From assembly GCA_934526125.1 (NCBI GenBank), contig CAKSZU010000012.1:1-37744 (forward strand): 37,744 bases of DNA, written 5' to 3'. This DNA comes from an uncultured Faecalibacterium sp. (GTDB lineage Bacteria > Bacillota > Clostridia > Oscillospirales > Ruminococcaceae). This document shows, in pieces, positions 26,000-31,633 of this stretch (position 1 is the first letter of the stretch; the number at the start of each line of letters is the position of its first letter). Under the pieces are notes generated by a model. The model did not search any database and had not been told where the DNA came from. It saw nothing but the letters and a program-made list of their open reading frames with translations. The translations under genes were made by a program, and so were the position numbers.

Positions 26000-26242
26000 C
26001 ACCGATGTCCGCATCCCGCTGCTGGCCGAAAAGGTCACCGCACTGGCCGGGGCACCGGTCCACCTGAGCGCATGGGAGCAGGCTCCGGAGCAGGCCGTGA
26101 ATGTGTTCTACCGCAACCGCGTCGGCACCGTTTACTGCCATGAGGGCGACTGGAGCTGGATCTATTTCTTCAACGGCCAGTGCGCTGACCCCGCCACAGG
26201 AGAGCAGCTCTGGCAGTGGCTCGGCCAGCAGAAGCGCTGACA
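26000..26242 (+). pseudogene. C-terminal fragment of an unidentified gene
   Basis: On the plus strand about 80 residues with good protein character end at a TGA near 26240 (VRIPLLAEKVTALAGAPVHL, NRVGTVYCHEGDWSWIYFFN, GEQLWQWLGQQKR). There is no start codon with a ribosome site, and the frame upstream changes into the neighbouring opposite-strand fragment at about 26000. It is followed by a proper terminator, so it is the 3' end of a once-complete gene. I do not recognise the family. Confidence 0.6.
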
Positions 26243-26271
26243 GACGAATCTTTCTGCTTATCAGAACAAAC

Positions 26272-26319
26272 AACCCCGGCAGAGACACCATCGCAAGATG
26301 GCATCCCTGCCGGGGTTTT
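26272..26319. terminator. Terminator, probably bidirectional
   Basis: The 11-bp stem AACCCCGGCAG / CTGCCGGGGTT is followed by TTTTGG on the plus strand and by GTTTGTTC on the minus strand. It ends the broken gene at 26242 and could serve the minus-strand gene ending at 26433. Apart from this, 26243-26432 holds nothing I recognise. Confidence 0.75.
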
Positions 26320-26432
26320 GGTTTACCGTCTGAAGCGTACCAGCCCTCCAGACGAGAGATCCCTGCTTGCCGCAGAGACCCTGTTTCATCTGCGCCGGTT
26401 TCCCGCCTTACGGCCGGTCGCAGCCGCCGCTT

Positions 26433-27374
26433 TTATCCCTCTGCGGCTGCTTCGACGACCGGCTCCTCCGGCGGCGGAAGCAGAGTGGAGTGAGCCTCCA
26501 CGAATTCTGCCGCACGGCTGCTGGCGATCGCCTGCCGCACCTTGCGCCGGTCATTGGCCGGGAAGGTACGCTCCCCTTTCCAGTGTTCCAGCGCCTGCGT
26601 GACTTCTTCCTCCGTGGGCCAGAGCTGTTCCCGGTCTGCCACCATCAGCAGGCCAAGATTGCCCCGCAGTTTCTGCTCCGCCTGTGCATGGAGTTCGGCC
26701 CGGAACTGCTCCACGGTCTGGTTCCGCACCTTGAGGTACTGATCAAAATTCACATTGTTGGCCTGCATCCGCAGATTGAACTGCCGCTGTTCGGCAAAGT
26801 AGTTGCCTGCCACCAGCTGTTTGGGCAGGGTGCCTTTCACGCAGCCGCCCAGCTGATAGACCAGCTCCCGCCGGGCCAGCTGCTTTGCCTGCTCGCAGCG
26901 CTTGGCATAGATCTCCCGGGCCACCTGCCGGCGCAGCGCTGCCTTGCCCTCCGGGTCGGCGGCGCGGTCCTCGTCCCCGTGGAACCGGTTGATCTCCAGC
27001 TCAATGCTCAACTGACGGATCGGCCTGGGCGTGATCTGCTGCACAAAGCCGGTATAACGCTCCAGTTCCAGCGGCGGCAGGCAGTAGAATTCTGCCCCCG
27101 CCCGGAAGCCTTCAGCCCGGTTGACGGCCAGCAGTTCAAAATCCGGATCTGTCACGGGGACAAGGCCGTTCTTTTCCACGATCTCCTCATACAAAGTGGA
27201 AAATCCGGAAAGGATTGCCTGGTTCACCGCCTCGGTCATCCGGTCTTCCTCGTCTGCAGGCGGGTTTGCCCCGGCCTGGACGGCCAGCACCGCTGCTTCC
27301 AGCTCCTCGGCGCTGGCCGAAAACACGACCCGGCAGTCCCCGGGCTGCGGCATTCCTACATGTTCCAGTTTCAT
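26433..27374 (-). CDS. Trigger-factor C-domain-like protein without PPIase domain
   Basis: A 313-residue cytosolic, helical protein. Residues about 130-285 resemble the SurA-like C-terminal chaperone domain of trigger factor (NFDQYLKVRNQTVEQFRAEL, QKLRGNLGLLMVADREQL, WPTEEEVTQALEH). No FKBP isomerase domain and no signal peptide are seen. The N-terminal part (about 1-125) is unassigned. GGGGAGGG lies 7 nt before the ATG. It follows the DUF3592-like gene by 15 nt in one operon. A chaperone role is inferred from a by-eye resemblance only. Confidence 0.6.
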   Translation of the reverse strand: MKLEHVGMPQPGDCRVVFSASAEELEAAVLAVQAGANPPADEEDRMTEAVNQAILSGFSTLYEEIVEKNGLVPVTDPDFELLAVNRAEGFRAGAEFYCLPPLELERYTGFVQQITPRPIRQLSIELEINRFHGDEDRAADPEGKAALRRQVAREIYAKRCEQAKQLARRELVYQLGGCVKGTLPKQLVAGNYFAEQRQFNLRMQANNVNFDQYLKVRNQTVEQFRAELHAQAEQKLRGNLGLLMVADREQLWPTEEEVTQALEHWKGERTFPANDRRKVRQAIASSRAAEFVEAHSTLLPPPEEPVVEAAAEG

Positions 27375-27389
27375 CGTTCTTCCCTCCCC

Positions 27390-27764
27390 TTATCGGATGA
27401 TGCTGAACATCAGCACCAGCAGCACCACGGCCAGACCGAAATAGAGCGCCTCGGCCCCCAGCACGGAGCGGTCGCCCTCCACATACATCTTCTCCGGGTC
27501 TTCCGGGTCATAGTACAGGGTGACGCTCTCCCCCGCTGCAAAGCCCTTGCCCTTGGCTGCCTTGGGGTAGTGGAGCCGGTGGCTTCCGCCCGCCGTCTCA
27601 AATTCCAGCACATAGGCCGTGCCGTCCCGGCCCTGGGCGGTCCCGGCCACACGGGCCGCGACCTTCTCGCCCTTTTGCCGCAGACGCCGCCGCGCCAGTA
27701 CGCTGCGCAGGCCCATATAGAACATGATGCCTGCACCGATGATAAAGATCAGAACATTGAACAT
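27390..27764 (-). CDS. Small membrane protein, DUF3592-like
   Basis: A 124-residue protein with a transmembrane helix at each end (about 2-17 and 105-122) and a small beta-rich soluble domain between (AARVAGTAQGRDGTAYVLEF, YPKAAKGKGFAAGESVTLYY, DPEDPEKMYVEGD). This layout and the 'G..V.v.YdP.dP....' stretch are those of DUF3592 proteins of unknown role. The start at 27764 is set by GAGGG 8 nt upstream. First gene of the operon with the trigger-factor-like gene. Confidence 0.72.
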   Translation of the reverse strand: MFNVLIFIIGAGIMFYMGLRSVLARRRLRQKGEKVAARVAGTAQGRDGTAYVLEFETAGGSHRLHYPKAAKGKGFAAGESVTLYYDPEDPEKMYVEGDRSVLGAEALYFGLAVVLLVLMFSIIR

Positions 27765-27923
27765 TCGGTTTCCCTCATTCCGTTGTTTCTCGCCCCGCCG
27801 CACACCGGCCGGACGGTCAGTTTTTATTGTACCATATTCCGGCCGAAATTTCGCCCTGTTCTTCCTGTACGGAGTGCCCGAATTTTGCCCCGAATTTTTG
27901 TTGCGAATTTTTGAAAATAATGC

Positions 27924-27951
27924 TTGACATTTTCCGCATCCATGGTATAAT
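27924..27951 (+). promoter_or_regulatory. Promoter of tRNA-Leu(CAG)
   Basis: A perfect TTGACA (27924-27929) and a perfect TATAAT (27946-27951) with a 16-nt spacer, 45 nt before the tRNA. Confidence 0.85.
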
Positions 27952-27996
27952 AACAAACGTTCCCGGCCGAAACGGTCACGAACAAAAACAGAATAT

Positions 27997-28083
27997 GCGG
28001 ATATGGCGGAATTGGCAGACGCGTTAGATTCAGGTTCTAATCGGGGCAACTCGGTGGAGGTTCAAGTCCTCTTATCCGCACCA
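27997..28083 (+). tRNA. tRNA-Leu (anticodon CAG)
   Basis: A class II tRNA of 87 nt. Acceptor stem GCGGATA / TATCCGC, anticodon stem TTAGA/TCTAA with loop TTCAGGT giving CAG, which reads CTG. It has a long variable arm, the T-arm GAGGTTCAAGTCCTC, and an encoded CCA. It has its own consensus promoter and terminator. Confidence 0.95.
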
Positions 28084-28090
28084 TTCAACA

Positions 28091-28130
28091 AAAATCCGAA
28101 CTTTCTTTTTCAGGAAAGTTCGGATTTTTT
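28091..28130 (+). terminator. Terminator of tRNA-Leu(CAG)
   Basis: A 14-bp stem (AAATCCGAACTTTC and its complement) with an 8-nt loop is followed by TTTTTT. Confidence 0.9.
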
Positions 28131-28212
28131 GTTTTCTGTTTTTTCTTCGGAAACGAGAATACCGCGGTTGCGCAGCAATGCCACCCAGCGGAGACTTCTT
28201 TTCCCAAAAACG

Positions 28213-28241
28213 TTGACAACAGCATAGCACAGGTTTATTCT
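28213..28241 (+). promoter_or_regulatory. Orphan promoter upstream of cas3
   Basis: A perfect TTGACA (28213-28218) and TATTCT (28236-28241) with a 17-nt spacer. No credible gene follows before the terminator at 28370. Confidence 0.6.
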
Positions 28242-28247
28242 TGAGAA

Positions 28248-28415
28248 AAGTGCTGAAATCTCAAGGCATCCTTGCGGTTTTGGCAAGGATGAAGGAGAAA
28301 CCCCATTCGATCCAGCTTTATAAAACAGAGTTTTCCTTTTTCCTAAAATTACAGAGCCTCCGGTTCGGGAAGCCCCTGCAGACGCGAAATCTGCAGGGGC
28401 TTCTGCTTTTTCTGC
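28248..28415 (+). ncRNA. Candidate small RNA upstream of cas3
   Basis: About 168 nt framed by the promoter at 28213-28241 and an intrinsic terminator: a perfect 13-bp stem, 28370-28382 / 28390-28402, followed by CTGCTTTTT. Inside lies a perfect 9-bp hairpin CATCCTTGC / GCAAGGATG (28267-28291). No ribosome site with a convincing reading frame is seen; an open frame runs through the terminator stem. It carries no CRISPR repeat. Whether it belongs to the CRISPR locus or to the tRNA side is unknown. Confidence 0.45.
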
Positions 28416-28506
28416 GGGAAAAATGGATTTTTTGCGGCGCGGGGAGAGAAAGTACGGTTTATGGGACCGCACAAAAATTATACTGAAACTATAGAGAGCC
28501 TGCCAA

Positions 28507-28535
28507 TTGACAGCAGACCATCTTTGTCGTATGGT
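28507..28535 (+). promoter_or_regulatory. cas3 promoter
   Basis: A perfect TTGACA (28507-28512) and TATGGT (28530-28535) with a 17-nt spacer, about 47 nt before the cas3 ATG. Confidence 0.65.
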
Positions 28536-28582
28536 GACATCATGATTGGAACCATGAAATTTCGTTCATTCCGGAGGTTTTT

Positions 28583-30739
28583 ATGGAACTGCTTGCTCAT
28601 ATCAGTGAAGACCAGACCCGTACCCAGACCGTTGCAGAACACCTGCGAAACACCGCCGCACTTGCCGGAACCTTCGCTGCGGCATTTGACGCCGAGGGCG
28701 AAGCCCAATTTGCCGGCATCCTCCACGACATTGGAAAATACAGCACAAAATTCCAGCAGCGGCTGAAGGGCGGCGCGCCGGTCGATCACTCCACCGCCGG
28801 GGCACAGCAAGCCCTGCGTCAGGGGCATCCGCAGGCGGCCTTCGCCATTGCCGGACACCACAGCGGGCTTCCGGACGGCGGCAGTGCGGCAGATGACCCG
28901 GGGGATTCCACCCTGTTCGGCCGCAGCCAAAAGCCGGTAGAGCCCTACGACGGCTGGCAGGAGATCCTGCCGCTGCCCCAGAGTACACCGCCTGCATGGG
29001 CAAATGCGGACCCTTTGAGCTGTGCTTTTTTCACCCGGATGCTCTACTCCTGCCTGGTGGATGCCGATTTCATTGACACAGAAACTTTCATGAACGGGGA
29101 ACCCGCTCCCCGGGGCAGCGGGGCCGACATTCCGACTTTGCGCGGCATCGTATCAGCGCAGGCAGAGCGATACCTCAGCGCCGATGCTCCCTCTTCGGTC
29201 AGCATCCAGCGAAACGCTGTCCTGCGGGCCTGTCTGGATAAGGGCGCTCACGGGCCGCAGGGACTGTATACCCTCACCGTGCCCACCGGCGGCGGCAAGA
29301 CCTTTGCCTCGCTGGCCTTTGCACTGGAACACGCCGCCGCCCATGGCATGAAACGGGTGATCTACGTCATCCCGTATATGTCCATCATCGACCAGACGGC
29401 TGCCGTTTTCTCTGACCTGGTCGGCAGTGAGAATGTTCTTGCCGATTTTTCCAACGCCGAATACAAGATCGCCGACAGTGACAGCCTCACTTCCGCCCAG
29501 TACCGTCAGGTCCTTGCAAGTGAGAACTGGGATGCTCCTATCGTAGTGACCACCGCGGTACAGTTTTTCGAGTCCCTGTATGCCAACCGGAGCAGCCGCT
29601 GCCGCAAACTGCACAACCTTGCCAACAGCGTGATCATTTTTGATGAAGCGCAGACCCTGCCAAATGACTATCTGATGCCCTGTCTTTCTGCCATTGCACA
29701 GCTGGTACAGCATTACAACGTCACTGCCGTACTCTGCACCGCAACGCAGCCCGCACTGGCTCCCCTGTTCCAGGAACTGGCCCCCGGACTGACTACACAG
29801 GAGATCAGCCCCGACCCCGCCCATCTGTATGAGGTCCTGCGCCGCACCACTCTGCAGAATCTTGGTACGCTGTCAACAGACGTCCTGTGCGAGCAGCTGG
29901 CTGCGCAGCCGCAGGTCCTCTGCGTAGTCAACCGCCGCAAGACAGCGCAGGAACTCTTTGCCGCGCTCCCCGACGAAGGCAGTTACTGCCTGACCACCTT
30001 GCTGTGTGCCGCTGACCGCCGCCGGAAGCTGGAGGAGATCCGCCAGCGGCTGGCAGCCGGCCTGCCCTGCCGGGTGGTGTCCACCTCCCTGATTGAGGCC
30101 GGTGTAGACGTGGATTTTCCCCTTGCTTATCGGGAAGCCGCCGGGCTGGACTCTCTGCTGCAGACCGCCGGGCGCTGCAACCGTGAAGGCAAACGCCCCC
30201 CGGAAGAGAGCCTTGTCTACCGCTTCCGGCTGGAAGAGTATGATACGCCCCAGATGCTGCGACAGAATGCAGATGCTCTGGACCGGACGGCCCGCCATTT
30301 CAAAGAGCTGAACAACCCGGATGCGATCGCCGCTTATTTCAACGAACTTTCCCGGCAGCGCGGGCAGGCTTCTCTGGATAAGCACCATATTCTGGATGCC
30401 TTCATCAACGGCATCCACGGCTGCTGCTATCCTTTTGCACAGGTGGCGGCTCAGTTCCATCTCATCGAGAACGCAGCGCGGACCGTCTATCTGCCCATCG
30501 GCGAAGGTGAAAAACTCTGCGACCAGCTGCGTCATGGCCCCGTCACCCGGACTCTGCTCCGCAGACTTGGCATTTACAGTGTCTCCTGTTACAACGACCA
30601 GTTCCAGAAGCTCGATGCTGCCGGGGCGCTGGAGCCTCTTCCCGATGGCTCTGCCATCCTGCTTGATCCTACCCGTTATTATAATGATCGCACCGGTCTT
30701 GCCCTCGATGTTGAGACCGGCATCGGATTGTTCTTCTGA
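28583..30739 (+). CDS. cas3: Type I-C Cas3 helicase-nuclease
   Basis: A 718-residue effector that Cascade recruits to unwind and degrade target DNA. The N-terminal HD nuclease domain has HDIGK (His48-Asp49), DHS (Asp68-His69), GHHSG (92-93) and DADFIDTE (160-167). The superfamily 2 helicase has Walker A TVPTGGGKT (232-240), motif II DEAQ (354-357), motif III TATQP (386-390), and motif VI QTAGRCNREG. DEAQ rather than DEAH is seen in I-C type Cas3. Start set by GGAGG 5 nt upstream. It has its own promoter and is separated by 222 bp from the rest of the operon, a gap that holds the crRNA-like gene. Confidence 0.96.
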   Translation: MELLAHISEDQTRTQTVAEHLRNTAALAGTFAAAFDAEGEAQFAGILHDIGKYSTKFQQRLKGGAPVDHSTAGAQQALRQGHPQAAFAIAGHHSGLPDGGSAADDPGDSTLFGRSQKPVEPYDGWQEILPLPQSTPPAWANADPLSCAFFTRMLYSCLVDADFIDTETFMNGEPAPRGSGADIPTLRGIVSAQAERYLSADAPSSVSIQRNAVLRACLDKGAHGPQGLYTLTVPTGGGKTFASLAFALEHAAAHGMKRVIYVIPYMSIIDQTAAVFSDLVGSENVLADFSNAEYKIADSDSLTSAQYRQVLASENWDAPIVVTTAVQFFESLYANRSSRCRKLHNLANSVIIFDEAQTLPNDYLMPCLSAIAQLVQHYNVTAVLCTATQPALAPLFQELAPGLTTQEISPDPAHLYEVLRRTTLQNLGTLSTDVLCEQLAAQPQVLCVVNRRKTAQELFAALPDEGSYCLTTLLCAADRRRKLEEIRQRLAAGLPCRVVSTSLIEAGVDVDFPLAYREAAGLDSLLQTAGRCNREGKRPPEESLVYRFRLEEYDTPQMLRQNADALDRTARHFKELNNPDAIAAYFNELSRQRGQASLDKHHILDAFINGIHGCCYPFAQVAAQFHLIENAARTVYLPIGEGEKLCDQLRHGPVTRTLLRRLGIYSVSCYNDQFQKLDAAGALEPLPDGSAILLDPTRYYNDRTGLALDVETGIGLFF

Positions 30740-30744
30740 CAAAA

Positions 30745-30785
30745 GGAAGAAGCGGCAAAGCACTTTCTGCCTTACCGCTTCTTCC
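30745..30785 (-). terminator. Terminator of the crRNA-like RNA
   Basis: A perfect 11-bp stem GGAAGAAGCGG / CCGCTTCTTCC with a 19-nt loop. On the minus strand it is followed by TTTTGT, so it ends the small RNA. It lies 6 nt after the cas3 stop on the other strand, where no T-run follows. Confidence 0.8.
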
Positions 30786-30810
30786 ATGACATCTCCGACA
30801 TCAATCAAAT

Positions 30811-30849
30811 ATTTCTATCCACGCCCTCTTTGTCTGTGAGAGGGACGAC
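30811..30849 (-). repeat. Degenerate CRISPR repeat outside the array
   Basis: A single repeat copy in inverse orientation to the array. The 3' 18 nt are identical to the array consensus, including the 3' tag that becomes the crRNA 5' handle after Cas5c cleavage. The 5' half has diverged and gained 6 nt in the loop, while stem pairing is kept. Confidence 0.9.
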
Positions 30850-30855
30850 ACCCAC

Positions 30856-30884
30856 AGTATACGGAAAAGCGAAACTTTTTTCAA
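30856..30884 (-). promoter_or_regulatory. Promoter of the crRNA-like RNA
   Basis: On the minus strand TTGAAA (30879-30884) and TATACT (30856-30861) with a 17-nt spacer; the expected start is at about 30849, exactly at the degenerate repeat. It is divergent from the cas5c promoter, 7 bp away (30892). Confidence 0.8.
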
Positions 30885-30891
30885 TATCTTC

Positions 30892-30920
30892 TTGACAACT
30901 TCTTTGTGCCGTGCTACACT
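30892..30920 (+). promoter_or_regulatory. Promoter of the cas5c-cas2 operon
   Basis: A perfect TTGACA (30892-30897) and TACACT (30915-30920) with a 17-nt spacer, expected start at about 30927. Confidence 0.85.
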
Positions 30921-30939
30921 GAATCCAGAAAGAGTCTTT

Positions 30940-30966
30940 CAGACATATCCGAATCAAACAAATGAA
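30940..30966 (-). promoter_or_regulatory. Predicted target site of the crRNA-like RNA
   Basis: On the minus strand TTC (30966-30964, the type I-C PAM) is followed by ATTTGTTTGAT. Guide positions 1-5 and 7-11 match and position 6 does not; every sixth base of a Cascade guide does not pair anyway. After a 1-nt gap, TCGGA-ATGTC also matches with one difference. The site lies between the expected transcription start and the cas5c ribosome site (30976-30980). Confidence 0.75.
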
Positions 30967-30988
30967 AGTAAAAAAGGAGGTGATGCTC

Positions 30989-31633
30989 ATGTCTATGTTC
31001 GTTGAAGTCTGGGGAGACTACGGCTGCTTCACCCGGTTGGAACTGAAAACGGAACGCATGAGCTATGACATCATAACACCCTCAGCAGCCAGAGGGTTAG
31101 TTGAAGCTATCTACTGGCACCCCGGCCTGCGGTATCACATCGACCGCATCTACTTATTAAATCCCATCAAATTCACCAACATCCGCCGCAACGAAGTCAA
31201 GTCCACTCTGCTCTCGTCTGCAGCACTCAGCGCAGCCAAAGGCGGCACTCCGCCGGTACTCTACACCACACAGGACATCCAGCAGCGCGCCGCACTGGTC
31301 CTGCAGGACGTCCACTACGTCATCGAGTGCCATTTCACCATGACGGACAAGGCCGCTGCCAGCGACAACCCCGGCAAATTCCAGGATATCCTCCGCCGCC
31401 GTCTCCGCAAGGGGCAGTGCTTCCATCAGCCCTGTTTCGGCTGCCGGGAGTTCCCGGCCAATTTCCGGGAGTGGCCGGGCGGCGCGATCCCGGCACTGCC
31501 GGTGACGCAGGACCTTGGTCTGATGCTTTATGATCTTGACTACTCTGACCCGGAGAACATCCGCTCCCAGTTCTTCCGGGCAAAGCTGGTCAACGGTGTG
31601 ATGGACTGCCGGGATGTGGAGGTGTTCACATGA
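30989..31633 (+). CDS. cas5c: Type I-C Cas5c, crRNA-processing endonuclease
   Basis: A 214-residue Cas5 (Cas5d/Cas5c) protein. In type I-C it replaces Cas6, cutting the repeat RNA and holding the crRNA 5' handle in Cascade. Family landmarks are clear: SYDIITPSAARGLVEAIYWHPGLRY and FTNIRRNEV (about residues 24-70), and a C-terminal GCREFPANF segment. The ATG at 30989 is chosen because GGAGG lies 8 nt upstream; ATGs at 30962 and 30983 are in frame but badly spaced or upstream of the ribosome site. Its stop overlaps the cas8c start by 4 nt (ATGA). Confidence 0.95.
   Translation: MSMFVEVWGDYGCFTRLELKTERMSYDIITPSAARGLVEAIYWHPGLRYHIDRIYLLNPIKFTNIRRNEVKSTLLSSAALSAAKGGTPPVLYTTQDIQQRAALVLQDVHYVIECHFTMTDKAAASDNPGKFQDILRRRLRKGQCFHQPCFGCREFPANFREWPGGAIPALPVTQDLGLMLYDLDYSDPENIRSQFFRAKLVNGVMDCRDVEVFT

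Larger units (their letters stand above)
30741..30849 (-). ncRNA. crRNA-like regulatory RNA with degenerate CRISPR repeat (CreR-like)
   Basis: A minus-strand RNA gene of about 109 nt between cas3 and cas5c. Its 5' part (30811-30849) is a degenerate CRISPR repeat of 39 nt. It starts with GTCG like the array repeat, and its last 18 nt (GAGGGCGTGGATAGAAAT) are identical. A hairpin CCCTCT/AGAGGG replaces the array's GCCCTC/GAGGGC with a 9-nt loop. There follows a spacer-like segment (30810-30786) beginning ATTTGATTGAT. The terminator (30745-30785 then TTTTG) ends it. The promoter is at 30856-30884. The spacer-like segment matches the cas5c leader (30940-30963) beside a TTC motif. I infer that Cas5c processes it and that Cascade carrying it binds, but does not cut, the cas5c leader and represses the operon. 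Sequence elements are seen; function is inferred from CreR-type RNAs described in other CRISPR types. Confidence 0.8.

Noticed and set aside
12534..28471. The 14-mer TTTATGGGACCGCA at both 12534 and 28458
   Set aside because: One or more 14-bp matches are expected by chance in a window of this size, and the flanks differ.
28110..28472. A 120-codon minus-strand frame between tRNA-Leu and cas3
   Set aside because: It ends within the tRNA terminator, has no ribosome site, and its stretch near the end that looks protein-like is too short to support even a gene remnant.
28241..28486. An 81-codon plus-strand frame starting with TTG
   Set aside because: It begins inside the -10 region of the orphan promoter and runs through a perfect terminator stem; poor protein composition.
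30811..30849. The stray repeat as a mere leftover of an old array
   Set aside because: A remnant would not be expected to have a fitted promoter, a terminator, and a guide matching the cas5c leader beside a TTC motif.
30741..30960. A toxin partner (CreT-like) next to the crRNA-like RNA
   Set aside because: No small frame with a ribosome site or tandem rare codons was seen in the gap; the element looks like an autoregulator only.
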